Assembly (NCBI GenBank): GCA_963818985.1
Contig: CAWFUJ010000009.1
Coordinates: 1 to 64,000, forward strand
Reading direction: 5' to 3'
DNA length: 64,000 nt
Source of the DNA: JAFEDN01 sp963818985
GTDB taxonomy: Bacteria > Pseudomonadota > Gammaproteobacteria > Coxiellales > Coxiellaceae
The notes below the pieces were generated by a model that searched no databases, was not told the origin of the DNA, and worked only from the letters and a program-made list of their open reading frames with translations. The position numbers and the translations under genes were made by a program. Each line of letters opens with the position of its first letter. The first letter of the stretch is position 1. Positions 52,734 to 61,982 of the stretch are shown piece after piece.

Positions 52734-53835
52734 ATGCTTGAAACAAATCTTTTATATGAAACTTTGGCCGACCTTAAGGCTCGTTTGCAGTCCTTACGGG
52801 GGTATCTTTGACTATCAAGGCAAACGCGATCGTTTAACTATCGTCCAAGCTGAATTAGAAACACCTGAAATATGGAAGAACCCAACCCAAGCTCAGGAAT
52901 TAGGGCGTGAACGTTCTCAACTCGAAGAAGTTGTCCAAGTTTATGATCAACTTGAGAAATCTTTGCAGGAAAATACCGAGTTATTGGATTTGGTAAAAGC
53001 CGAAGATGACGTGGAAACTTTCGCTATAGTCGCGGATGAAATTGAAAAGCTCAGCCGGCAATTGGAAAGGATGGAGTTTAAACGCATGTTCTCTCATCCC
53101 ATGGATCCTAATAATGCCTTTTTAGATATTAACTCTGGTTCTGGAGGAACCGAAGCGCAAGATTGGGCGGAAATGTTATTACGGATGTATTTACGCTGGT
53201 GTGATCAGCATGGCTTTAAAACCACTATCGTTGAATTATCTGCCGGGGAAGTGGCAGGGATTAAAAGTGCCACGGTCCAAGTTGAGGGGGAATATGCTTT
53301 TGGTTGGTTGCGTACCGAAACCGGAGTGCATCGCTTAGTGCGCAAATCTCCATTTGATTCTGGCAATAGGCGTCATACTTCTTTTGCTTCGGTATTTATT
53401 TCTCCGGAAGTTTCCGATGATATTCAAATAGAAATTAATCCCGCTGATATACGCACCGATACCTATCGGGCCAGCGGCGCGGGTGGCCAACATGTCAATA
53501 AAACCGATTCGGCAATTCGTTTAACTCACATCCCCACTGGCATTGTGGTACAGTGTCAAAGTGATCGCTCTCAACATAAAAATCGTTCTTCGGCGATGAA
53601 GCAATTGAAGGCTAAATTGTATGAAATGGAGGAACAAAAGAAAAGATCAGAACTTCAAGCTTTGGAGGAGGGTAAGTCCGCCATCAGTTGGGGCAGTCAA
53701 ATACGTTCTTATGTATTAGATGCAGCACGAATTAAAGATTTGCGTACGGGAGTTGAAACCACCAATACCCAAGGCGTACTAGATGGTGACTTGGATCCTT
53801 TTATCGAAGCAAGTTTAAAACAAGGTATTGAATGA
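52734..53835 (+). CDS. prfB: Peptide chain release factor 2 (programmed +1 frameshift)
   Basis: The zero frame starts at ATG 52734 (MLETNLLYETLADL) and reaches TGA at 52809-52811 after 25 codons; a +1 shift continues as DYQGKRDRLTIV to 53835, giving about 366 residues. The slip site CTT TGA C follows GGGGGTAT, as in other prfB genes. RF2-specific features: KSPFDSGNRRHTSF (SPF stop-codon recognition) and GAGGQHVNKTDSA (GGQ hydrolysis motif). It recognises UGA and UAA and autoregulates through its internal UGA. lysS follows after nine bases, the standard pair. Confidence 0.96.
52797..52812 (+). promoter_or_regulatory. Programmed frameshift site of prfB
   Basis: CGGGGGTATCTTTGAC: an SD-like G-rich run, a three-base gap, CTT as the slippery codon, TGA as the stop read slowly when RF2 is scarce, and C as the favourable next base. 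E. coli has AGGGGGTATCTTTGAC, a single-base difference. Confidence 0.93.
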
Positions 53836-53844
53836 GGTACATAC

Positions 53845-55332
53845 GTGATAGATATTGAATCGAATGAACAAATTAACCAGCGACGAGCTAAATTACAGGC
53901 GTTACGTGAGAAATCCTTGGCGTACCCCAATGATTTTCAACGTGATGGGTTAGCGGCTGAACTTCATCAGCGTTTTAATGATCAAGACGAAGCTGAGTTA
54001 TCTAAACAGTCCTTCCGAGTGAAAGTGGCCGGCAGGTTAATGACTCGACGATTAATGGGCAAAGCCAGCTTTGTTCATTTGCAAGATATGTCTGGAAGAA
54101 TTCAGTTGTATATTGCTAGGGATCAATTGCCAGAAGGTGTTTACGCTGATTTTAAAACTTGGGATTTAGGCGACATCATTGGCGCCAGTGGAATAATATT
54201 TAAAACTCAAACAGGTGAACTTTCAATAAAAGTCGACGCCATACGTTTATTAGCAAAAGCCTTACGTCCTTTGCCTGATAAATTTCATGGCTTAGCAGAT
54301 CAAGAACAACGTTTTCGTCAACGTTATTTAGATTTATTAGTTAATCAAGAATCGCGAAATATATTCCATATCCGTTCGCGAATTGTAGCTGAATTACGCC
54401 AATTTTTAAATAGCCAAGGATTTATCGAAGTTGAAACTCCGATGATGCAGCCACAGCCTGGTGGCGCTGCTGCAAAACCATTTATCACTCATCATAACGC
54501 CATGGATATGGAATTATATTTACGTATTGCGCCCGAGCTATATTTAAAGCGATTAGTGGTGGGTGGTTTTGAAAAAGTGTATGAAATTAATCGTAATTTT
54601 CGTAATGAAGGTATTTCAACCCGCCATAATCCGGAATTTACCATGTTAGAATTTTATCAAGCCTATTTAGATTATCAGGGGATGATGCAATTTACTGAAA
54701 CTATGTTGCGATATTTAGCAGAGAAAATATTAGGATCTTTGCAAATGAGTTACCAAGGTTTGACGTTTGATTTAAGTAAGCCGTTTGAACGATTAACATT
54801 AAAAGATTCTATATTGCGATATAGACCTGAAATCAGTGCTGAACAATTAGACAATATCGATCAAGCTCGGGAATTAACGCGAAAACATGATTGCGCGGTG
54901 CCCGACAATAGCGGATTAGGTAAAATACAAAGCGCACTTTTTGAAGCGCTAGTCGAAGAGCAATTGGTACAACCCACTTTTATCACTGAATACCCGGCTG
55001 AAGTTTCACCTCTAGCTCGAGCCAATGATCACAATCCATTTATTACCGATCGATTTGAATTGTATATTGGCGGACGTGAACTAGCCAATGGTTTTTCTGA
55101 ATTAAATGATCCCGAAGATCAAGCGCGACGTTTTCAACAACAAATGCAAGCGCGCGCTGAAGGCGATGATGAAGCGATGAGTTTTGACGCAGATTATATC
55201 ACTGCATTGGAATATGGATTACCCCCAACTGCTGGTGAAGGTATTGGGATCGATCGCCTGGTGATGCTATTTACCGATCAAGCTTCTATTCGCGAAGTAA
55301 TTTTATTTCCTTTGCTACGATCAAAAGAATAG
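53845..55332 (+). CDS. lysS: Lysyl-tRNA synthetase, class II
   Basis: 495 residues. N-terminal OB-fold (VAGRLMTRRLMGKASFVHLQD), motif 2-like FRNEGISTRHNPEFTMLEFY and motif 3 GEGIGIDRLVMLFT. It charges tRNA-Lys in the cytosol. GTG 53845 fits the spacing to TGAGGT upstream and follows prfB directly, so the two are cotranscribed. The frame is intact. A hairpin after the stop separates it from the convergent ygfZ. Confidence 0.95.
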   Translation: MIDIESNEQINQRRAKLQALREKSLAYPNDFQRDGLAAELHQRFNDQDEAELSKQSFRVKVAGRLMTRRLMGKASFVHLQDMSGRIQLYIARDQLPEGVYADFKTWDLGDIIGASGIIFKTQTGELSIKVDAIRLLAKALRPLPDKFHGLADQEQRFRQRYLDLLVNQESRNIFHIRSRIVAELRQFLNSQGFIEVETPMMQPQPGGAAAKPFITHHNAMDMELYLRIAPELYLKRLVVGGFEKVYEINRNFRNEGISTRHNPEFTMLEFYQAYLDYQGMMQFTETMLRYLAEKILGSLQMSYQGLTFDLSKPFERLTLKDSILRYRPEISAEQLDNIDQARELTRKHDCAVPDNSGLGKIQSALFEALVEEQLVQPTFITEYPAEVSPLARANDHNPFITDRFELYIGGRELANGFSELNDPEDQARRFQQQMQARAEGDDEAMSFDADYITALEYGLPPTAGEGIGIDRLVMLFTDQASIREVILFPLLRSKE

Positions 55333-55339
55333 CCATTCA

Positions 55340-55370
55340 TTATCCCTCTCCCGGGCGGGAGAGGGGATAA
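55340..55370. terminator. Strong hairpin between convergent lysS and ygfZ
   Basis: TTATCCCTCTCCC and GGGAGAGGGGATAA pair with one bulged G around a GGGC-containing loop. It starts seven bases after the lysS stop and covers the last codons of ygfZ (YPLSRPGEG). No T-run follows, so it may work as a barrier or REP-like end rather than a textbook terminator. Confidence 0.55.
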
Positions 55371-56284
55371 TGTGCCGGTTTATTAATAAAAATGGTTGAA
55401 TTGAGAGCGTGGTCTTGAATAACGCATAACAGCAAGTAACCAGGCTTCGGATCTAAGCTCACTGCAGCGACATGACCGACTTGTTGACCTTGCCCATCAT
55501 GCAAAGCTTCACCCACCAATGGAGCCTGGGTTGAATCAACATGCATCTTTTGTAGATGTCGTTTTAATTGTCCCAAATGTTGAGTACGTGCGACAACCTC
55601 TTGACCAACATAACAACCTTTATTAAAACTAACGCCGCCTAATTTTTCTAGTTCAAGCATTTGTGGAAGAAATAAATTCATAGTAGTCGGTTGCAGAAAG
55701 ACCAAATGTGCTAGAATCCAAGCATATTGTATGGCTTCCTCGCAGATCTCCGTCGCGAAGTTTTGCAAACATTTCCACACCTCTATCATTAACTCAGGTT
55801 TACCAATAAACCAATGTAGTTGGGTATTTTGGGTTAGTACAGCCAATTGAGTATGGATAAAATTGTCGGTCTTAAAGTTTGGTAATTGTTGGCCACAATA
55901 ATTGAAAATTGCCCAATCATTTTGCTCATTGAGAATAACTTTTGAAAAAACCGCATATTTTTGTAAATGCGCTATCAACTGGGCACTCATAGATCGAGGC
56001 ATAAATAAAAAGTAATCATCTTCGATACGACCCACCCAAAAATTGGCGATCATGCGTCCTTTTTGGTCGCAGCAAGCGCTTAGAGTGGCTGAACGGGGGG
56101 ATAAGGTAAGAATATCGCCAGTGAGTTGACCTTGGAGAAATTTCGCGGCATTGACTCCATTAACATGGACAGCGGTGAAGGAATGGATAGCGGCAAAGCA
56201 GGGGCGTTGATTAATAAATTGTAACTGCTGACCAACATCATTTTCTGGTTGAATCTGGATCCAGGGTAATTTAGTTTGAGTCAC
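55340..56284 (-). CDS. ygfZ: tRNA-modifying/Fe-S maintenance protein YgfZ
   Basis: About 314 residues. The folate-binding aminomethyltransferase-like fold with the family motif FNKGCYVGQEVVARTQH near residue 215. YgfZ helps the Fe-S enzyme MiaB and related radical SAM proteins. I chose GTG 56284 (VTQTKLPWIQI) since GGAG lies nine bases upstream; the open frame extends to 56410 but that part has no family similarity. The last nine residues are encoded by a palindrome, suggesting that the original C-terminus was overwritten by a repeat insertion. Confidence 0.87.
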   Translation of the reverse strand: MTQTKLPWIQIQPENDVGQQLQFINQRPCFAAIHSFTAVHVNGVNAAKFLQGQLTGDILTLSPRSATLSACCDQKGRMIANFWVGRIEDDYFLFMPRSMSAQLIAHLQKYAVFSKVILNEQNDWAIFNYCGQQLPNFKTDNFIHTQLAVLTQNTQLHWFIGKPELMIEVWKCLQNFATEICEEAIQYAWILAHLVFLQPTTMNLFLPQMLELEKLGGVSFNKGCYVGQEVVARTQHLGQLKRHLQKMHVDSTQAPLVGEALHDGQGQQVGHVAAVSLDPKPGYLLLCVIQDHALNSTIFINKPAHYPLSRPGEG

Positions 56285-56406
56285 CGATATTTTCTCCACA
56301 TGGCTAATGCTAAAAGACAATCTTATTATAATCCAACGAGGTGTCAAAATACTAAGTAATTTCTCAGAAAAACTGGGCATATCATCCTGCAGAAAGCCTG
56401 TCGTCG

Positions 56407-56434
56407 TCATCCTGCGGCTTGACCGCGGGATCCA
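56407..56434. repeat. Small REP-like element
   Basis: TCATCCTGCGGCTTGACCGC then GGGATCCA: CCTGCGG and CCGCGGG form the imperfect stem. It lies in the divergent region between ygfZ and the MFS gene. Confidence 0.4.
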
Positions 56435-56515
56435 TGCAGACTGCCGGACCTCTTTTAATTCACTAGCGCCACGGTAGTCCTTGTGTCATCATAACGGCTA
56501 TAATTTAGGGACAAT

Positions 56516-57769
56516 ATGAACAATAGCATACCAGAATCAAACACTTTTCCTCATAAAAAAATGGCTTGGATTGTATGGCTAGCTTCAGCCGCATTTCTGC
56601 TGTTTCAATTCTTTTTACAACTGTCCTCCGCAGATATTGTGACCGGTTTGATGAAAAGTTTTTCGCTTTCGGCTTTTGGCGCCAGTGTCTTAGCCAGTAG
56701 TTATTATTATATTTATGTCACTCTCCAGACCCCAGCGGGAATATTGATCGATCGCTTCGGTCCGCGTCGGTTGCTAACAGCCGGAGCTTTTGTCTGTGGT
56801 TTCGGTTGCTTTCTCTTTTCCCAAGCTCATCATGTTACCCTTGCATTTCCCGCACGATTACTAATGGGCACCGGTGGAGCATTTGCGTTTGTCGGCTCGT
56901 TAAGCTTAATTTCTCGATGGTTTCCTATTCATCGCTTTGCAGTGATGGTGGCAATGGCTGAAACAGTTGGCATGATGGGTGCATTATTTGGTGGAACTTT
57001 ATTAGCGCATCTGGTGGCCCATTTCGGATGGCGCGCTTGCATGGCGGGTGCCGCTCTTATCGGGGTTATTATTTCTGGATTATTATGGACAATAGTTCGC
57101 GATAATCCTCCGGATACAAAGCATGTGCCTATGCTTGCGGGTAACTTTTTGGGAAATATTAAATTTTTATTTAAGAATAAAATTGCTTGGATGAATGGCT
57201 TTTATTCTGGATTAATGTTTTCTGTGCAAACGGTATTTGTCTCATTGTGGGGCGTGCCCTTTATTGAAACAGCTCACCATCAAAGCCTTACTATGGCCGC
57301 TTTTATTTGTAATTTATTATTTGTCGGGGTTTGTATTGGCGGTCCAGTGCTGGCTTGGTTGGATAGCCATTTTGCGTGGCGTCGACAGGTGACCGTGGCA
57401 GGTGCGTTGGTGTCTTTTGTCTTAATCAGTTTGGTGATCTACCTGCCACAATTGCCATTATGGGTAGTGGGCTTATTACTGTTGCTATTGGGTTTTTCAT
57501 GTAGTAGTTATGTGCTGACTTTTGTTATCGCTAATGAAATTGCCCCAGGATATATGCGCTCAACCAGTGTGGGATTTGTGAATATGCTATCAGTGAGCAG
57601 CGCACCATTATTACAGCCCCTAGTCGGATTTTTAATGGCGATTTCTAGTCACGATACCACTGGGCAATATTCCGTGGGTGCATTCCAAATTGGCTTAAGT
57701 ATTTTGCCCTTGGCCTTTCTTATTTCGGCCTATCTAGCTCGCTATTTGCCTTTATTTAAAAATCAATAA
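56516..57769 (+). CDS. MFS transporter
   Basis: 417 residues, about 12 membrane segments. Motif A appears as GILIDRFGPRRLLTAG between helices 2 and 3. The overall look (short loops, early Gly-rich helix 1, AMAETVGMMGALFGG in helix 5) fits the anion/sugar-phosphate type of major facilitator abundant in Legionella and Coxiella; the substrate cannot be read from sequence. AGGGA precedes the ATG. It is monocistronic, divergent from ygfZ. Confidence 0.85.
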   Translation: MNNSIPESNTFPHKKMAWIVWLASAAFLLFQFFLQLSSADIVTGLMKSFSLSAFGASVLASSYYYIYVTLQTPAGILIDRFGPRRLLTAGAFVCGFGCFLFSQAHHVTLAFPARLLMGTGGAFAFVGSLSLISRWFPIHRFAVMVAMAETVGMMGALFGGTLLAHLVAHFGWRACMAGAALIGVIISGLLWTIVRDNPPDTKHVPMLAGNFLGNIKFLFKNKIAWMNGFYSGLMFSVQTVFVSLWGVPFIETAHHQSLTMAAFICNLLFVGVCIGGPVLAWLDSHFAWRRQVTVAGALVSFVLISLVIYLPQLPLWVVGLLLLLLGFSCSSYVLTFVIANEIAPGYMRSTSVGFVNMLSVSSAPLLQPLVGFLMAISSHDTTGQYSVGAFQIGLSILPLAFLISAYLARYLPLFKNQ

Positions 57770-57883
57770 ACCTTCAATAATATTTATTTGGCAACCGCAT
57801 TAACCGCGTAAATATGGCTACCTCCCCAAATTTCTTACCCGCCCCATTATTATGTGTTTTTTAATCGTCTGTTAATAGAGTCT

Positions 57884-57892
57884 TGGTATAAT
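57884..57892 (+). promoter_or_regulatory. Extended -10 promoter before the broken kinase gene
   Basis: TGGTATAAT is a consensus extended -10; no good -35 lies at 17 bp. It is 46 bases upstream of ATG 57938. Confidence 0.45.
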
Positions 57893-57937
57893 TAGCTGAC
57901 AAAAAAATAAATCATAAAAAAAATGTAAATAACACAC

Positions 57938-59711
57938 ATGAAAGAAATAATTAAAGATCAATCACTTAAATACATACAAGATATGCTTGAAAATGATATT
58001 CAAGTAAAAATAGTTTCTCAGGACCAAGAAATTGAGAAACGAGTTATTCTCCAAGTTATTGATAAAGATGAAAGTAAAAAAGAGTCAGAACCAAAAAGAT
58101 CATTTTATTACTTTGGTGGAGAGCCACAAGAATTAGGTAGTTTCGCAGTGATTCATAAAGTTTATCCTGTAGACCCTAATTCTGGAGAAATGAGTAGTGA
58201 TTTTAAGATAGTAAAAATAATCCCTAAAACTCTTTTAAAAGAGAGTGAATACAAAATAGCTCAAAACTTTATTGAAATGCAAAAACCTGTTTTTAGTGAT
58301 AACCATGTTTTTCTAATTCAGGAAAATTTGGGCCTGCCTTTAGATACTCATCCCGAGGTTCCTAAATTATCTCCAGAGAATTTATTGGAATTAATTAAAA
58401 CTATCGTTCTAAGACAAAATGAAATGCATCATGTACGGTTAAAATATTCTAACAATGTGCATACTGGAAAAGTAGATATAAGTAGCAGCGGTAGCTTATC
58501 GCGATACTAAACTTGGTAATATTTTATTAAAAATTAATTATGAGGAAAAAGACCAAGCTAAAATTAAAAAAATGGAAGTTAACATTATTGATTTTGGTGA
58601 ATCCAGAGAGTTAAAGAATGATGATGCAAGTCAATCATATCGAGAAGAAAAGAACACTCTAACGAATTCAGAGTATAACCCGCCAGAAGCAATAAGTGGT
58701 ATGTATGGGATCAAAACGGATATTTACCAACTGGGTACGGTGATTGCACTTCTTTTAGGATATCAAGGTGGTTATCAAGAAGCAGTTTACTATGAAAAAG
58801 ATCTTCTTAAATTAAATCAATTAGGTTTTAGTGCAGAAGTTAATAAAACTGTAGTTGATTTCCTCAATGCAATGCGACATCCTGATTCTCATCAGCGTCC
58901 TGATAGTGATAGAACCCTTAAGTTCATTAACTTACTTGAGCAATATTTTATTTGTAATTCACACTTACAAACATCATCCGATATATTAAAATCTAAATTA
59001 CAAAAAAACAAAGAATTTATACAGTCTCAATTATCTGACTTAGCGACTGGTAGCTGGACACAAACATATGACCCTACGCAGTATGGTTTTGGTGATGAAG
59101 CAGATAAAATTGTAGCTAAGTTTCAAGATAGGATAAAACAAGGAGTGCTTCAAAAAAACCCTGTCAGCGAAAAAGAACAGGAAAAATTTTTCAAATTACT
59201 CAATGAAGTGACGCCAGGAGTAACGCCTTCGAAAACTTTATTAAAAAAATTAACGAGTATAGCTGACGGAAGCTCTCATTCCTCGGCATTGGGAAGATTT
59301 TTTAAGCCTAATACTCAAGAATCCAAAAAAACGCAAAAACCCCAAACATCCAATGAACTGTCACAACAGCTTGCTAAAAGCATTCAATCCGAAGCTAATT
59401 TGATCGAAAAAGAATTGAAACAGAATTTTAAATTTTTTTATATAACAGTTAGTTCACGAGCATTAGAAAGATTAGATTCCCATTTAAAAAATCTCTCTAG
59501 TTCTGAAATTTATAGCACTCTAACAGAGGCTTGTATGAGGCTGGTTACCTATTCAAATGAACGAATCGTTTGCGTCAAATGTCCAAAAAATAAAATTCCA
59601 ACCCATGCTCAGATTCAAAAAGTTAACATCCTGTGGGCGAGTGGGAAATCAAATGACTTTACCGATTTTAGAACTGATCAATCCCAAACATCCATGCCAA
59701 GATTACATTAA
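57938..59711 (+). pseudogene. Protein kinase-like gene with a frame shift before the catalytic loop
   Basis: The first frame (57938-58510) has an N-lobe-like part (YYFGGEPQELGSFAVIHKVY with a Gly-containing loop) and the helix before the catalytic loop (LLELIKTIVLRQNEMHH), then ends after SSSGSLSRY. In another frame from about 58482 the text reads AYRDTKLGNILLKINYEE and VNIIDFGESREL: YRDxKxxN and DFG, the kinase catalytic and metal motifs. That frame continues through an APE-like NPPEAI and TDIYQLGTVIALL to 59711, with a Ser/Lys-rich C-terminal region. Repair gives about 590 residues. AT-rich, effector-like, similar in plan to the kinase at 45089 but not a close copy. Confidence 0.7.
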
Positions 59712-59751
59712 TAGTTTTTGTTACTGTATTTTGGAGCTGAGTAAAGACAAG

Positions 59752-60129
59752 CTATTCGTTTTCAGACGACTTTTCTTTGACTAATTTTTCTTTAATTCTG
59801 GCTTTGCGGCCTTCTAATTTACGTAGATAATATAGTTTAGCACGACGAACTTGGCCGCGACGCTTAATTTGAATGCTGTCGACCATCGGGCTGTAAATTG
59901 GAAATACCCGTTCAACACCTTCGCCATGTGAGATCTTACGAACGGTGACCGCTGAATTCAAGCCGCGATTACGCAGAGCTATCACCACACCTTCAAATGC
60001 TTGGATACGTTCACGCTCACCTTCTTTTACTTTTACTTGGACAACGACTAAATCACCAGAAGTAAGGTCTGGAATTTTTTTACCTTGCATGCGCTCAGAC
60101 TCGAGAGCCTGAATAATTTTATTTTGCAT
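59752..60129 (-). CDS. rplS: 50S ribosomal protein L19
   Basis: 125 residues. IPDLTSGDLVVVQVKVKEG, IQAFEGVVIALRNRG, SAVTVRKISHGEGVERVFPI and RRGQVRRAKLYYLR are all L19 signatures; L19 lies at the 30S-50S interface. It follows trmD after three bases. Last gene of the rpsP-rimM-trmD-rplS operon. Confidence 0.97.
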   Translation of the reverse strand: MQNKIIQALESERMQGKKIPDLTSGDLVVVQVKVKEGERERIQAFEGVVIALRNRGLNSAVTVRKISHGEGVERVFPIYSPMVDSIQIKRRGQVRRAKLYYLRKLEGRKARIKEKLVKEKSSENE

Positions 60130-60132
60130 ATT

Positions 60133-60873
60133 TTAATCCTCGCACTGACCGATTATCTCATCTAATAGCAATTGTTGCTCTTTGCTAAGAACCGCTATTT
60201 TTAACAGATCTGGACGCATTTGCCAAGTGTTTTTTATCGATTGTTGCTGGCGCCACTGGGATATCGCTTGATGATCCCCTTTGAGTAGTACTTCAGGCAC
60301 AGTTTGTCCGTTAATTTCTACCGGGCGGGTATAATGAGGGCAATCTAGTAAACCTTGGCTGAATGAATCTTGCTCGGCTGATTGCGGGTCGCCCAAGGCG
60401 CCAGGTAATAGACGAGTTAGGGCATCGATCAATAACATGATCGGAAACTCGCCGCCGCTGACCACATAATCGCCTACTGACCAAGTTTCATCGACCGCCT
60501 GATCGATCAATCGTTGATCAATGCCTTCATATCGACCAGCAATGAGGATCATTTTTTGATGTTCGTTTACCATTTGAGAAAGATGAGTTTGGTTGAGAGC
60601 TTTACCTTGAGGGGATAGATATATCACTCGAGCATCCGCGCCCAGCTCGGCCTTAGCAGCGAGTATGGCTGCATACAACGGGGCAAATTTCATCACCATG
60701 CCGGGGCCGCCACCATAAGGCCGGTCATCGACGGTATGGTGCTTGTCAGTGGTAAAGTCACGCGGGTTCCAAAAGTGTAATTTGACTAATCCTTTTTCAA
60801 CAGCTCGTCCGACGATGCCAAACTCTAGGGCTGCGAACATCTCAGGAAATAATGAAATAATATGGATTTGCAT
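60133..60873 (-). CDS. trmD: tRNA (guanine-N1-)-methyltransferase
   Basis: 246 residues from ATG 60873 (MQIHIISLFPEMF); GTG 60882 is an alternative. DRPYGGGPGMVMK, IAGRYEGIDQRLI and VGDYVVSGGEFP form the trefoil-knot SAM site of TrmD, which methylates G37 in tRNAs reading CCN, CUN and CGG codons and prevents frameshifting. The usual place after rimM. Confidence 0.96.
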   Translation of the reverse strand: MQIHIISLFPEMFAALEFGIVGRAVEKGLVKLHFWNPRDFTTDKHHTVDDRPYGGGPGMVMKFAPLYAAILAAKAELGADARVIYLSPQGKALNQTHLSQMVNEHQKMILIAGRYEGIDQRLIDQAVDETWSVGDYVVSGGEFPIMLLIDALTRLLPGALGDPQSAEQDSFSQGLLDCPHYTRPVEINGQTVPEVLLKGDHQAISQWRQQQSIKNTWQMRPDLLKIAVLSKEQQLLLDEIIGQCED

Positions 60874-60890
60874 GGTATTCACTTCGACAG

Positions 60891-61385
60891 TTAAAAATCT
60901 GCATCCCAGTCGACAATTATTTTTTTATCTGTTATATCAACTAATTGTATAGCTGAGTTAATGTAAGGCACTAAGCGTTGACGATCGCCTTTAATGACCA
61001 TGACATCATTGGATCCGGTGGTAAATAAGTGATCTACGATTCCAAAATCAATGCCTTGTTGATTAATCACTCGTAATCCAATTAAATCAGCCCAATAATA
61101 TTCTTCTGGGGGTAATTCTGGAAGTTGATGGCGAAAAATGGCGATGGCGTCGTTAGTATAATTTCGAGCTTGTTCAGGATTGTGGCAGTTGGCAAGTTTA
61201 GCAATGATGCCTTTGCCCTGGGTCTTCATCTCAGTGATCTCTATTTCTTGCCATTGCCCGTGATGGTATATCTGCAATTGCTTATAATGCAGAATATTTT
61301 CAATCGGATCGGTATGAGAATTAACTTTTAACCAGCCCTTGATACCATAACTCTGGCCAAAATGGCCGACGACAATTCTTTCCAA
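60891..61385 (-). CDS. rimM: 16S rRNA processing protein RimM
   Basis: About 164 residues. IVVGHFGQSYGIKGWLKV opens the N-terminal RimM barrel and YYWADLIGLRVINQQG starts the PRC-barrel-like C-terminal part, which binds S19. The frame is open upstream through the end of rpsP, but family similarity begins at ERIVVG; TTG 61385, 11 bases after the rpsP stop, is the only plausible start, though without a clear binding site. Translation is probably coupled to rpsP. Confidence 0.88.
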   Translation of the reverse strand: MERIVVGHFGQSYGIKGWLKVNSHTDPIENILHYKQLQIYHHGQWQEIEITEMKTQGKGIIAKLANCHNPEQARNYTNDAIAIFRHQLPELPPEEYYWADLIGLRVINQQGIDFGIVDHLFTTGSNDVMVIKGDRQRLVPYINSAIQLVDITDKKIIVDWDADF

Positions 61386-61395
61386 GCCAGTTTTC

Positions 61396-61728
61396 TCAGT
61401 TACCTTTTGTTTCTTCCGCTGATTCCGCTTTGGCTGATTTGGTTTTAGACTTTTTGGTCTTTGAAGCTTCTGCGCCAGTGAGACCCAACTGCGTAAATTC
61501 TTGGATGACGTGGGAAACGCGCTCGGTAGGTTGGGCGCCTTTGCCAATCCAATATTCGATTCGTTCTTTGTTCAGCTCAACTTTGGTTGCCAATCCTTTA
61601 GCTATGGGGTCATAGTAGCCCAGACGTTCAATAAACCGCCCGTCACGAGGCTTACGTTGATCAGCTACAACCACATGGTAAAATGGAACTTTCTTAGTTC
61701 CGGCGCGGGACAAACGGATAACTACCAT
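61396..61728 (-). CDS. rpsP: 30S ribosomal protein S16
   Basis: 110 residues starting MVVIRLSRAGTKKVPFYHVVV, with DGRFIERLGYYDP and IEYWIGKGAQPTERV. The C-terminus has an extension rich in Lys, Ser and Ala beyond the roughly 82-residue core, as in several gammaproteobacteria. First gene of the rpsP-rimM-trmD-rplS operon. Confidence 0.97.
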   Translation of the reverse strand: MVVIRLSRAGTKKVPFYHVVVADQRKPRDGRFIERLGYYDPIAKGLATKVELNKERIEYWIGKGAQPTERVSHVIQEFTQLGLTGAEASKTKKSKTKSAKAESAEETKGN

Positions 61729-61982
61729 AAAACACTAACCTCATAAAGTCTTCAGTTTCAAATAAGAGGGCCATTTTACACCAAACCCGATTAATAAGGA
61801 AGAGGTTTTACTATTTTCCTCACGGATCCTCACGGATCACACAGTAAAAATTGAACATAAGGATAAAATTAAGTACTCATCAGACCATCCAGCTCACCTA
61901 TCGGAAGTTGATATGTGGTTGACAAGGGTAGTAAGAATTTGCTAGTTTCAGACATATGGAATAATAATTTAAGGGAGAAAAA

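Noticed and set aside
61818..61839. Tandem CTCACGGATC repeat before an unknown gene
   Set aside because: Only two units of about ten bases without symmetry or link to a promoter; too little to call a regulatory site.
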